From NCBI GenBank assembly GCA_029624675.1, contig JARSSP010000036.1, positions 62,001 through 126,000 on the forward strand: a DNA stretch of 64,000 nucleotides. The letters run 5' to 3'. The stretch comes from Candidatus Contendibacter sp. Lineage in GTDB: Bacteria > Pseudomonadota > Gammaproteobacteria > Competibacterales > Competibacteraceae. A model generated the notes under the pieces. That model saw nothing but the letters and a program-made list of their open reading frames with translations, was not told where the DNA came from and did not search any database. Position 1 is the stretch's first letter; the number at the start of each line of letters is the position of its first letter. The position numbers and the translations under genes were made by a program. Below are positions 55,259 through 63,586 of this stretch, one piece after another.

Positions 55259-56851
55259 ATGTACGACACCATCATCGTGGGCGCGGGTTCGGCCGGCTGC
55301 GTGCTGGCCAACCGGCTGTCCGCCGATCCGAACCGGCAGGTCTGTCTTTTGGAGGCGGGTCCCGAGGATACCAGCCCGTGGATTCATATCCCGGTCGGCA
55401 TCTTCTTCATGATGCGCAGCAAGACGCTGAACTGGCGCTATCAAACCGAGCCGCAGCCGCATTTGCATGACCGTCGGCTGTTCTGGCCGCGCGGCAAAAC
55501 CCTGGGCGGGAGCAGTTCCAGCAACGCCATGGTCTACACCCGCGGCCATCGCCGGGATTACGACCACTGGGCGGAACTGGGCAACCGGGGCTGGAGCTAC
55601 GCGGATCTGCTACCGTTGTTCAAGCGGGCGCAGCATCAGGAGCGCGGTCCGTCGGCCTATCACGGCGTCGGCGGGCCGCTCAACGTCGCCGACCCGCGCC
55701 AACGCGGCGAGATCAGCGCAGTGTTCGTCCGCGCCGCCGGCGAGGTCGGTTATCCGCTCAGTGACGATTTCAACGGCGCCGAGCAGGAAGGGGTCGGGCT
55801 CTACCAGTTGACCCAGAAGGATGGTCAGCGGTGCAGCAGCGCCCGGGCCTATCTGCATCCGGCGCGTGGGCGTCCGAACCTGACCGTGATCACCCACGCC
55901 TTGGCCAGCCGAGTGCTGTTTGAGGGTCGGCGGGCGGTGGGCGTGGCCTATCGCGACCGGGACGGTCGGACGGTGGAACTGAAGGCGCGGCGGGAAGTCG
56001 TCCTGTCCGGTGGGGCGATCAATTCGCCGCAACTGTTGTTGCTGTCCGGGGTCGGACCGCGCGCCGAGTTGGCGAAACACGGTATTCCCCTGGTGCACGA
56101 CTTGCCGGGGGTCGGCCAGAACTTGCAGGATCATCTGGACGTGATCGTCGCCCACCGCGAACGCCGGCGGGCCTCCTATGGCTTTGCCCTGTCGTTCCTG
56201 CCCCGCCTGGTCAGGGGCATCGTGGAGTACCACCGCCACCGACGCGGCTTTCTGACCAGCAATCTGGCCGAGGCCGGCGGCTTCGTCAAATCCGACCCCG
56301 CCCTGCCGCGACCCAACCTGCAATACCATCTGACCGCCACCATTCTTGACGATCACGGCCGGCGTCTCTGGCATGGTTACGGCTATTCGCTGCATGTTTG
56401 CGACCTGCGGCCCAGGAGTCGCGGTCATCTGAGCCTGAAAAGCGCCGATCCGTCGGCTCCGCCGTTGCTCCAGCCCAATTACCTCGACCATCCGGACGAT
56501 CTGGAAACCCTGCTGGCGGGGGTGAAAACCTGCCGACGCATTCTGGCGGCGCCAGCGTTCGACGGCTATCGCGGCGAGGAGCTGTTCCCCGGCGCGGCGG
56601 CGCAAAGCGACGACGAGCTACGGGAGTTCATTCGCCGCCGGGCCGAAACCATTTATCACCCGGTCGGCACCTGCAAGATGGGCGCTGATCCCATGGCGGT
56701 GGTGGACGATCAACTGCGGGTACATGGTCTAATGGGGTTGCGAGTTGCGGACGCCTCGATCATGCCGACCCTGGTGGGCGGCAATACCAACGCGCCAACC
56801 ATCGTGATCGGCGAGAAAGCATCCGATATGATTCGGACCGCGTCGGATTGA
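55259..56851 (+). CDS. GMC-family choline dehydrogenase-like oxidoreductase
   Basis: The 530-residue protein starts with the FAD-binding GAGSAGCVLANRLS, has the GMC signatures GKTLGGSSSSNAMVYTRGH and LSGGAINSPQLLLLSGVGP, and the catalytic His in YHPVGTCKMG and Asn in GGNTNAPT. It oxidises an alcohol substrate (choline, betA; or a medium-chain alcohol, alkJ-like). Start 55259 is preferred over the TTG at 55250. A 7-base stem (GGCTCCC 56885 / GGGAGCC 56904) after the stop may be a weak terminator. Confidence 0.9.
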   Translation: MYDTIIVGAGSAGCVLANRLSADPNRQVCLLEAGPEDTSPWIHIPVGIFFMMRSKTLNWRYQTEPQPHLHDRRLFWPRGKTLGGSSSSNAMVYTRGHRRDYDHWAELGNRGWSYADLLPLFKRAQHQERGPSAYHGVGGPLNVADPRQRGEISAVFVRAAGEVGYPLSDDFNGAEQEGVGLYQLTQKDGQRCSSARAYLHPARGRPNLTVITHALASRVLFEGRRAVGVAYRDRDGRTVELKARREVVLSGGAINSPQLLLLSGVGPRAELAKHGIPLVHDLPGVGQNLQDHLDVIVAHRERRRASYGFALSFLPRLVRGIVEYHRHRRGFLTSNLAEAGGFVKSDPALPRPNLQYHLTATILDDHGRRLWHGYGYSLHVCDLRPRSRGHLSLKSADPSAPPLLQPNYLDHPDDLETLLAGVKTCRRILAAPAFDGYRGEELFPGAAAQSDDELREFIRRRAETIYHPVGTCKMGADPMAVVDDQLRVHGLMGLRVADASIMPTLVGGNTNAPTIVIGEKASDMIRTASD

Positions 56852-57032
56852 GTGGGTTTTAGAGCGAGGCGCCGTCTGGGGCGAGGCTCCCATACCGGGG
56901 CGCGGGAGCCTGACCATGGGCGTTACCCCGCCCAAGCGGCAACGTAGGTTGGTTGCAAAAGCGCCTTTCGGCCAGGCCATGGCGCCAATCGTCCGCGACC
57001 GAAACCATTGGCAGGTTGGCCAGTTCACCCGC

Positions 57033-57425
57033 TCAGGCCAGCAGCTTCCCGCATTGGGTGGCGAAGAACTCCACGGCTTCGTCCACATCGGCCAACGGCA
57101 TTTCGTAACCATCGGGTAGATAGCCGTACATGCCCCGTTTGACCCGGTTGTTGCCGGCGTAAAAAACTCGAAGGATCAACTGGGCATGAGGCTGATTCGG
57201 ACCGGCGTGAAAGTCAATGATGATCTTGTCGCTGAAGATCCAGAAATGATTCACCCGAGAATGGGTTTCAATCTGGGGTTTGAGCTTGCGCACTTGCGCC
57301 TTGACCGTCTCGAAGTCCCGCTCCAAAGCACTGGATCCGTCGTCCTGGCGAACCCGGCTTTGCGCCTGTTGGGTACGGAACTTGTCAACCGCTTGATCGA
57401 ATATCTTACTGATGTCCTTAGCCAT
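57033..57425 (-). CDS. Hypothetical protein
   Basis: The 130-residue product (start 57425, GGAGGAAAAC upstream) has an N-terminal helical part, a SRVNHFWIFSDKIIIDFH beta segment, and an acidic helix near the end (DVDEAVEFFATQC). It is not recognised as any family. It is convergent with the GMC gene. Codon use is normal for the window, so it is probably real. Confidence 0.6.
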   Translation of the reverse strand: MAKDISKIFDQAVDKFRTQQAQSRVRQDDGSSALERDFETVKAQVRKLKPQIETHSRVNHFWIFSDKIIIDFHAGPNQPHAQLILRVFYAGNNRVKRGMYGYLPDGYEMPLADVDEAVEFFATQCGKLLA

Positions 57426-57607
57426 GTTTTCCTCCCGCCACCTGATCTCGCCTCTATTTTGGCACGAGCCCCTTAATTTGCAATCGGGTCGGCGGCGCCA
57501 TCGCTCGCGACGGCGCGCACCGCGCGGCATTTGACAAAACCGATGGTGCGAGCCCGATGTTCTTGAACTATGCTGAAATCTCCTGAACTTTTCCAAGGAA
57601 TAAACTC

Positions 57608-58519
57608 ATGCACATCCCACAAAATTTACTTGATGGCAGTATTTGCCCGGTGACCGCTGTCGTCAGCGGTCTGTGTCTGGCGGGCGCGGCGTTGGCGGCG
57701 CATCGGTCGGCGGAAAAACCGCAGCCGTTGCGCTTCGCGGCGATCACCGCCTTCATCTTCGCCGCCCAGATGATGAATTTCCCGATCAGCGGCGGCACCT
57801 CGGGTCACCTGCTCGGCGGCGTCCTGGCCAGCGCGCTGTTGGGCGTACCGTTTGGCGTGCTGGCGCTGGCGCTGGTGGTGACGATCCAGGCATTGGTATT
57901 CGCCGACGGAGGCTTGACCGTGCTCGGCGCCAACGTGTTGAACATGGCGGTGCTGGGCGCTGGTCTGGGCGGCTTGCTGCGACTGGAACTGCTGAAGAGA
58001 CTACCCGCCAGTGGAAGTCGAGTTTGGATCGCCGCCGGCCTGGCCAGTTGGGCGTCGGTGATGCTGGCGGCCCTGGCCTGCGCGGTCGAACTGGCGCTGA
58101 CCGGAGTCCTGCCGCTGGAACAAGTCGTGCCAGCGATGCTGGGCGTTCACGCGCTGATCGGGGTGGGCGAGGCGCTCATCACCTGCGCGGCGCTGGCGCT
58201 GTTCAAACAACCGGCGACGGTCGGCGCGGTCTCCGCTTCCCGCGACTTTGCCGTACCTGCCTTGGCAGCCCTGCTGATCGCGTTGTGCCTGAGCCCGTTC
58301 GCCTCGCCGTTGCCGGATGGTCTGGAAGCGGTCATGGCGCACTACCAGGTGCTGCACGAGGCCGCGCCGCTGTTCGTAACCCCTCTGGCGGATTATCAGG
58401 TCGCCGACATCGCCTCCGAAGGTTTGTCCACCGCCTTGGCTGGACTAGTCGGCGTTGCGTTGACCTTCCTGACCGCCTGGGCACTGGCCTTACCCTTGAC
58501 CCGCGCCCGCGCGGCTTGA
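57608..58519 (+). CDS. cbiM: Energy-coupling-factor cobalt/nickel permease CbiM
   Basis: The 303-residue protein begins MHIPQNLLDGSI, and the N-terminal Met-His pair is metal-binding in CbiM. Seven to eight helices follow, with NFPISGGTSGHLLGG and ANVLNMAVLGAG conserved. No cbiN, cbiQ or cbiO is downstream in the window, and no cobalamin riboswitch was seen in the 57426-57607 spacer; a TTGACA at 57531-57536 may be part of its promoter. Confidence 0.88.
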   Translation: MHIPQNLLDGSICPVTAVVSGLCLAGAALAAHRSAEKPQPLRFAAITAFIFAAQMMNFPISGGTSGHLLGGVLASALLGVPFGVLALALVVTIQALVFADGGLTVLGANVLNMAVLGAGLGGLLRLELLKRLPASGSRVWIAAGLASWASVMLAALACAVELALTGVLPLEQVVPAMLGVHALIGVGEALITCAALALFKQPATVGAVSASRDFAVPALAALLIALCLSPFASPLPDGLEAVMAHYQVLHEAAPLFVTPLADYQVADIASEGLSTALAGLVGVALTFLTAWALALPLTRARAA

Positions 58520-58641
58520 CCTTGATGCTGTTTCTTACAGCCCATGACCAGTGATCTCCCCGGCCAGTCCAGCGCCTCGCGGAATGGCCGGTCGTCCAGC
58601 GGGCTTGCTTGCCGTTCATACTGTCTTGGGCAGGTCACCGA

Positions 58642-58720
58642 TCATTTGTCGAACGCGAAAATCCGCTTCCAGTCGTTCTTCATGCTGATGACGATCCAGC
58701 CCGGCTGCTTCGCTTCATCG
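58642..58720 (-). pseudogene. 3' fragment of the HAD acid phosphatase gene
   Basis: Read on the minus strand this gives AKQPGWIVISMKNDWKR...FAF and a stop, nearly the same as the end of the phosphatase gene at 60488-61525 at both DNA and protein level. The matching DNA runs about 75-85 bases and then ends abruptly. It is a partial duplicate or the remains of a second phosphatase gene. Nothing else is seen in 58520-58641 apart from chance short frames. Confidence 0.8.
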
Positions 58721-58779
58721 TAGTTGCTGGTTTCGGCGTAACCATTCGTTGCCCTTGCGCCCTGGCGAGGGGGTGAGGG

Positions 58780-58935
58780 GATGAATGACGAGCGGTTTTG
58801 CCGCTTGCCGTCGTTTCAGATTCCGCATCCGCGACGGTGTAAAGGATGCGGTAGTGGCCTTGCCGCACGGGATAACGCTCCTAGCTGGAGAGCTTCTCGA
58901 AACCGGGGCGCGCGGGTTTTCCCGCAGGGTTTCGA
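58780..58935 (-). pseudogene. RelE/ParE-type toxin remnant with internal stop
   Basis: On the minus strand the conceptual sequence reads RPGFEKLSS-stop-ERYPVRQGHYRILYTVADAES. The spacing of PGFEKL, ERY and RQGxYRILY is that of the RelE toxin core; a TAG (likely from CAG) breaks it and both ends are lost. No RelB-type partner is seen. It lies between the phosphatase fragment and the lipoprotein copy. Confidence 0.65.
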
Positions 58936-59035
58936 TGCGCGCCGGTCATCGCCAGCACTTCAAAATGCGCTCGGCGGGCCGGCCCGCGTCGTCTCGAAGG
59001 GGTCGGGCCCGCCGGTTCCGTTCGGTGGCGTGGGT

Positions 59036-59515
59036 TCAGTGCGCCAGTTGGACCAGGACCTCATCGCGCCCGAGCGAGAGCACGACGCCCTCACTGGTGC
59101 CGGTCAGATGCATGATCACGCCCGCCTGGTTCCGCATCCACAATTCCGTCTTACCCGACGTGGCGAGTCCGGCCTGCCCCGTTCCCTCCGAATAAGTCCC
59201 CTCGAAATCGGACAGACGGTTCAGCCGGTAGACCTCGCCGCTGGCCTTGACCTGAGAAGCGCCGCCGGGTCCGATAACCGTGCCGACGACCCTGAACGGA
59301 TAGGTGCGCCCCTGGAACGTCAGCGCACCGGTTCCCCCCGTCATGCCCGCCGCAACGGTCTCGGTCAGGGTCACGGTGCCCGAGGGCGTCAGGCCGGCAA
59401 TGCTCTGGGCGGTGGGGGGCGGTTGCAGGCTACCGCAGGCGGAAAGGCCCAGAAGGCCCACCCCCGCTAGCCACATGCACACCCCGCGCGGATGATTGAA
59501 ACGGGCGTTGGTCAT
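59036..59515 (-). CDS. Small lipoprotein, copy B
   Basis: The 159-residue product is about 90 per cent identical by eye to the lipoprotein at 30945 and of the same length. It has the LSAC lipobox, TGALTFQGRTYPF, EVYRLNRLSDFEGTY and WMRNQAGVIMHLTG. The matching DNA extends upstream through GAGTGACACCAAC. It sits in the second sulfatase locus, in the opposite orientation, 28 kb away. The duplication looks recent. Confidence 0.82.
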   Translation of the reverse strand: MTNARFNHPRGVCMWLAGVGLLGLSACGSLQPPPTAQSIAGLTPSGTVTLTETVAAGMTGGTGALTFQGRTYPFRVVGTVIGPGGASQVKASGEVYRLNRLSDFEGTYSEGTGQAGLATSGKTELWMRNQAGVIMHLTGTSEGVVLSLGRDEVLVQLAH

Positions 59516-59798
59516 GTTGGTGTCACTCCTCATTGAAAATGGCGCCTGGAAAGCGGCGTTCCAGCGGCAGGGATGGGAAATTGAACCGCCCATCGTTTCG
59601 GCGTATTGGGACGCGGCCGGCGACTGGATTCCAGGTCGGTTCGGTCCATTCGATACTGGGTCCGACTGGCCCGTTTGGGCGTCCGGCCCGAATTCGTTGC
59701 CAGCGGGGGAGCAGGACGCGGCGCGGGCGATTCCAAACGGGTGGGATTCCATCGGTTCGATTTCCCCGCTTTCGCGGGAATCGAACCGGGGCGCCGAA

Positions 59799-60215
59799 TC
59801 ACTCCAGCGCCAACACCAGGCGTTTGCCCAAGGCCGCCGCCGCCTTTTCCAGTTGGCGCAGCGTCGGGGAGTGGCGGGGATTTTCCAAACGCTGGGCCGA
59901 GGGCCAGGAGGTTTCCAGCGCGCGGGCCAGATCCGCCAGCGACCGATCCCCCCGCGCCCGACGGATCAGCAAGGCCGCTTGGGTTCGGGCGTCCGGGGCG
60001 ATCAAATGCATCCCTTCGCCAGCGGGGGACGGGGCGGGAATGGGCTTGTTTTCATCCAACAACCATCCCAGCATGGCCGACAACGCCTCGCCGGCATTGA
60101 ACAGAGCCTCGTCCAGCGTTTCTCCATCGGTCAACGCGCCTTCCAGATCGACGAAGCGCACGAAGAACCCGCTACCTTCTTGGGGTTCCAGCACGGCCGG
60201 GTAACGAATGTCCAT
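59799..60215 (-). CDS. hicB: HicB-family antitoxin with C-terminal XRE-like HTH
   Basis: The 138-residue protein begins IRYPAVLEPQEGSGFFVRF, the HicB partial RNase-H-like fold, and has a C-terminal helix-turn-helix region (SLADLARALETSWPSAQRLE). It should neutralise HicA and bind the operator found upstream. The hicA stop is 15 bases upstream. Confidence 0.85.
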   Translation of the reverse strand: MDIRYPAVLEPQEGSGFFVRFVDLEGALTDGETLDEALFNAGEALSAMLGWLLDENKPIPAPSPAGEGMHLIAPDARTQAALLIRRARGDRSLADLARALETSWPSAQRLENPRHSPTLRQLEKAAAALGKRLVLALE

Positions 60216-60230
60216 GGGTTTAACTTCCTC

Positions 60231-60416
60231 CTATTTTAGCTTGACACCGGATTGCCGGGCGATACCGGCTATCAATCCGGGCTTGAGATCGCGCTTGCCG
60301 TGAACGGGAACCGTCACCGCGTGACCGCCTTTCACCATGATATGATGGCTACCGTTGATCCGGTCCAGTTTCCAGCCAGCGGCTTGCAGTTTTTTGATGA
60401 CCTCGTTCCCGTTCAT
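60231..60416 (-). CDS. hicA: HicA-family toxin
   Basis: The 61-residue protein has the double-stranded-RNA-binding-like HicA fold with the catalytic His in RINGSHHIMVKG and a KPGLIAGIARQSG helix. HicA cleaves mRNA and stops translation. The start at 60416 (MNGNEV) is the usual one; in-frame ATGs at 60428 and 60452 fall inside the operator or upstream of the expected transcript start. Confidence 0.9.
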   Translation of the reverse strand: MNGNEVIKKLQAAGWKLDRINGSHHIMVKGGHAVTVPVHGKRDLKPGLIAGIARQSGVKLK

Positions 60417-60426
60417 GGCAATCAAC

Positions 60427-60446
60427 ATATATCTATTTAGATATAT
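60427..60446 (-). promoter_or_regulatory. hicAB operator
   Basis: ATATATCTA-TT-TAGATATAT is a perfect 20-base palindrome immediately upstream of hicA, in a local AT-rich patch. Its position over the likely -10 and transcript start is what a HicB autoregulatory site would need. Confidence 0.75.
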
Positions 60447-60474
60447 TATCAATAGTTTATTTTATGGTCATCAA
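60445..60474 (-). promoter_or_regulatory. Probable hicAB promoter
   Basis: On the minus strand TTGATG (60474-60469) and GATAAT (60450-60445) are 18 bases apart. The -10 touches the palindromic operator, which would explain repression. Confidence 0.6.
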
Positions 60475-60487
60475 GGAGCGCTGTCGC

Positions 60488-61525
60488 TTACGGCTCAAAG
60501 GCAAAGATCCGCTTCCAGTCGTTCTTCATGCTGATGACGATCCAGCCCTGCTGCTTCGCTTCGGCCATGAGCGCGTCGCTGAACGTGCCGATCTTGGTCG
60601 CGGGCAGCCCCTGGGCCGGGCCGTAGGCATACTCGCGCGTCGCGTCATCGTGCAGCACCAGCATCGCCAGCCGCGCGCCGTCGCCGGCTTTCGTGTACTC
60701 CAGCATCTGCCGGTCGCCGGTCGAGTTGCCGAACGCCGCATGGGGCCGGCGGCCGATCATCAGGTGAATGCTCTCGGGTTTGCCGGCGTTGTTGTCGTTG
60801 AGCAGCAGTTTCGGCTCCTTGGTCAGGAACGGCTTGCCGTCCTTGTCGTAGCCGTACTTGGTGCCGCCGGCGGTGCCGACCACCTGCTCGGGCGGGATGC
60901 CGTAAACCGCATCGGAGTAGACGCGCACGAAATCCTGGCCGCCGCCGGTGACGATGAAAGTCTTGTAGCCGTTGGCGCGCAGGTACTTCAGCACTTCCTG
61001 CATCGGCAGGTAGGTGAGTTCGGTGTACGGCTTTTTCCAGCGCGGGTCTTTCGCCTCGGCGAGCCACTTCTTCGCTTCGGCACTGAAGGTTTCCACCGAC
61101 ATGCCGGTCGAGGTGGCGGCGAGCAGCTTCATCAGGTCGGGCATCGTCAGCTTGGCAATGGCCGCGCGATCGCCCTTCAATACTTCCAGCACGGTCGAGA
61201 ACGGGGCGACCTTGGCCAGCTCGGGCTTGGCTTTCACCAGCGCCGGCACGCTTTCGAGAACGTACATCACCTGCGTGTACATCGGGTGCTCGACCCACAG
61301 CGTGCCGTCCTGGTCGAAGGTGGCGATGCGCTCCTCGGGCGGCACGAACTCGGGACTGCCCTGCGTCGTGGTGTTTTCCACGAAGGCGAGGATAGCCTGC
61401 TTGGCCGGGCCATCGTTCCACGAGTGCAGCGGATCGGTCTGGGCTTGGGCGTATAGGCTGAAGACCAGCAGGGTGCCCAGGGCAACGATGCGCGCGAATA
61501 CTGAGTATCGAGCCAGGCGTTTCAT
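60488..61525 (-). CDS. Periplasmic HAD-family phosphatase
   Basis: The 345-residue precursor has a signal peptide (cut near AQA). HAD motif I is ATFDQDGTLW, motif II FIVTGGG, and NSTGDRQM is motif IV. The layout resembles secreted acid phosphatases/phosphoserine-phosphatase-like enzymes. It lies next to the LysM sulfatase (74 bases upstream of its start), probably co-transcribed. Its 3' end is duplicated at 58642. Confidence 0.88.
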   Translation of the reverse strand: MKRLARYSVFARIVALGTLLVFSLYAQAQTDPLHSWNDGPAKQAILAFVENTTTQGSPEFVPPEERIATFDQDGTLWVEHPMYTQVMYVLESVPALVKAKPELAKVAPFSTVLEVLKGDRAAIAKLTMPDLMKLLAATSTGMSVETFSAEAKKWLAEAKDPRWKKPYTELTYLPMQEVLKYLRANGYKTFIVTGGGQDFVRVYSDAVYGIPPEQVVGTAGGTKYGYDKDGKPFLTKEPKLLLNDNNAGKPESIHLMIGRRPHAAFGNSTGDRQMLEYTKAGDGARLAMLVLHDDATREYAYGPAQGLPATKIGTFSDALMAEAKQQGWIVISMKNDWKRIFAFEP

Positions 61526-61599
61526 TGAGGTTCTCCTGTAAAAGCGGGCGCCACGGAAAGAGGCGCCCGCCTGGTTACATCAATGCTGGCGTAAACCGG

Positions 61600-63555
61600 C
61601 TACTCACCGGCGTGGCTGACGTGCTTCACCTCTTTCATCGCCTCGATGATCTGGTCGAGGTTATAGCTCGCCGGGGCTTGCAGCGACGGGAATTGCCGGT
61701 AAGTCTCCAGCTCCTTCAACCACAGCATCTGCCCGATGGGCAGCAGGTTCCAGTCGTAGATGTAGGCCGTGCTCGGCGCGGCGAGCGCTCCACCGTAGCC
61801 AAGGAGAGTCTTCTGATCTTCCGCAACGGCCTGCTCGAAGGGGTCGCGCTTGATGTTGTTGACCTGGGTCCAGTGATAGGTCACAACTCCCGTCAGGCCG
61901 CCAGTCGCCGACGAAGGCGCCATGGAGTAATAGAACTTCCAGTTCTTGTAGCGGACGGCCGAGGGGTGCGTACCGCTGTAGTAGAAGAGATAGTCACGCG
62001 CGGAGTCGCCCTTGCCTTCCAGGTAATCGCGCTGATTGACGCCGTCGAGCGTGGTCTTGACGATGCCGGGGTACTGGCCGGCCTCGATCTGCTTCTTCAG
62101 GCTGTCGCCCTTGGGGCCGCCGGCGATGTCGACCAGGGTGGGCAGCCAGTCCAGCGCCGAGAAAATTTGGTCCTTGACCGTACCCGGCTGGATGTGTCCG
62201 GGCCAGCGCACGACGAGCGGGGCGCGCATCCCACCCTCCCAGGTGGTCAGCTTGCCGCCCCGGAACGGGGTGACGCCGCCGTCCGGGTAGGTGATGGCCT
62301 CGGCACCGTTGTCGGTGGTGAAGACGACGATGGTGTTGTCGAGCTGGCCCATGTCCTCCAGCTTCTTCAGCACGTAGCCGATATTGTCGTCGAGCTGTTT
62401 CATCCCGACTTCGTTGATGCCCCAGTCCTTGCCGCCCTTCTCGCCCAGCATGGCCTCGTATTTGGGCGACAACATGGTGGTGATATGCATGCGCGCCGGG
62501 TTATACCAGACGAAGAAGGGCTTGCCGGTCTTCTTGGGGTCGTGGCGGTCCAGGTAGTCGATCACCTTGGCCGAGATCTCCTCATCCACCGTCTTCGAGC
62601 GCTCCAGCGTGAGCGGCCCTTCGTCCTTGCAGGTCTGGTTCTTCTCCGTGCCGTCGGACGACTTGCAGGCAATGATGGGCCGCGGCGGCGTCATGCACAG
62701 AGTGGTCCTCGGATCGACCGCGCCGGGCGGGTCGGAGAGTCCGGGGACCGGGGTGTTCTTGCAGGGCGGTACGACGGTCTGCTCGGTCGGCGACTTGTTG
62801 ATGTCCGGGAAGCTGACCCCCTGCATCGCATCCAGGTGATACAGGTAGCCCCAGAACTCCTGGAAGCCATGGGCCGTCGGCAGCGAGGCGGTCTTGTCGC
62901 CCAGGTGGTTCTTGCCGAACTCGCCGGTGTTGTAGCCGAGATCCAGCAGGAACTTGGCCAGCGCCGGCGTGCCCGGCAACAGGGAACTGGTGGCGCCCGG
63001 CAACTGGGGCATGATCATGCCCGCCCGCAGCGGATGCATGCCGGTGAAGAAGGCGGTGCGCCCGGCCGTGCAACTCTGCTCGGCGTAGTAGGTCTGGAAG
63101 AGCGTGCCTTCCTGCCCGATGCGGTCGATATTGGGCGTCTCTCCGACCATAATCCCGCGGTGATAGGCGCCGACGTTCATGATGCCGATGTCGTCGCCCA
63201 TGATGAACAGGATGTTGGGCTTTTTGCCCCCGGCCGCGCCGGCGGCGCTGCCCGCCTTGGCGGCGATGGTCAGCTTCTGGCCTGGCTTGATCTCGTTCGA
63301 GGTCAGTTGGTTCTGCGCCTTCAGGGTTTCCACCGGGACCTGGAAGCGCTCGCCGATCACGATCAGTTCGTCACCCTCAACCACCCCATAAGTGGCGGTG
63401 ACGGTGTCGTACTGACCCTTGGCGTGATGGCGCACGCCCTGGTCAGCGGCCTGGGCAGCGCCGGCAGCCAGACAGGCCAGAGCCAGGACCGAGCCGGCGG
63501 TTTTGATTCCCCTCGCAAGGGGCGATTTCGAGAACGATGTTTTCTTGAGTGGCAT
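61600..63555 (-). CDS. LysM-domain arylsulfatase
   Basis: The 651-residue precursor has a signal peptide (cut near QAA), a LysM-like domain at about residues 50-98 (VVEGDELIVIGERFQVPVET and PGQKLTI) and a sulfatase domain: IMGDDIG, modification motif CTAGR (C162 to R166), HLGDK and TTDNGAEAITYPDGG. The third position of the modification site is Ala instead of Pro, a variant that is known to be accepted in some sulfatases. The LysM part suggests binding to peptidoglycan or another N-acetylated glycan. The gene is the first of a minus-strand set with the HAD phosphatase. Confidence 0.92.
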   Translation of the reverse strand: MPLKKTSFSKSPLARGIKTAGSVLALACLAAGAAQAADQGVRHHAKGQYDTVTATYGVVEGDELIVIGERFQVPVETLKAQNQLTSNEIKPGQKLTIAAKAGSAAGAAGGKKPNILFIMGDDIGIMNVGAYHRGIMVGETPNIDRIGQEGTLFQTYYAEQSCTAGRTAFFTGMHPLRAGMIMPQLPGATSSLLPGTPALAKFLLDLGYNTGEFGKNHLGDKTASLPTAHGFQEFWGYLYHLDAMQGVSFPDINKSPTEQTVVPPCKNTPVPGLSDPPGAVDPRTTLCMTPPRPIIACKSSDGTEKNQTCKDEGPLTLERSKTVDEEISAKVIDYLDRHDPKKTGKPFFVWYNPARMHITTMLSPKYEAMLGEKGGKDWGINEVGMKQLDDNIGYVLKKLEDMGQLDNTIVVFTTDNGAEAITYPDGGVTPFRGGKLTTWEGGMRAPLVVRWPGHIQPGTVKDQIFSALDWLPTLVDIAGGPKGDSLKKQIEAGQYPGIVKTTLDGVNQRDYLEGKGDSARDYLFYYSGTHPSAVRYKNWKFYYSMAPSSATGGLTGVVTYHWTQVNNIKRDPFEQAVAEDQKTLLGYGGALAAPSTAYIYDWNLLPIGQMLWLKELETYRQFPSLQAPASYNLDQIIEAMKEVKHVSHAGE

Positions 63556-63586
63556 GGGCGATGCTCTCCTCGGTTAGGTGGGGTGG

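Noticed and set aside
57426..57607. Possible cobalamin riboswitch before cbiM
   Set aside because: No B12-box-like sequence or suitable stems were seen; the leader is too short.
58781..59470. Plus-strand open frame of 229 codons
   Set aside because: Most of it is the antisense of the lipoprotein copy B, and the start lies in the RelE remnant; no motif or signal.
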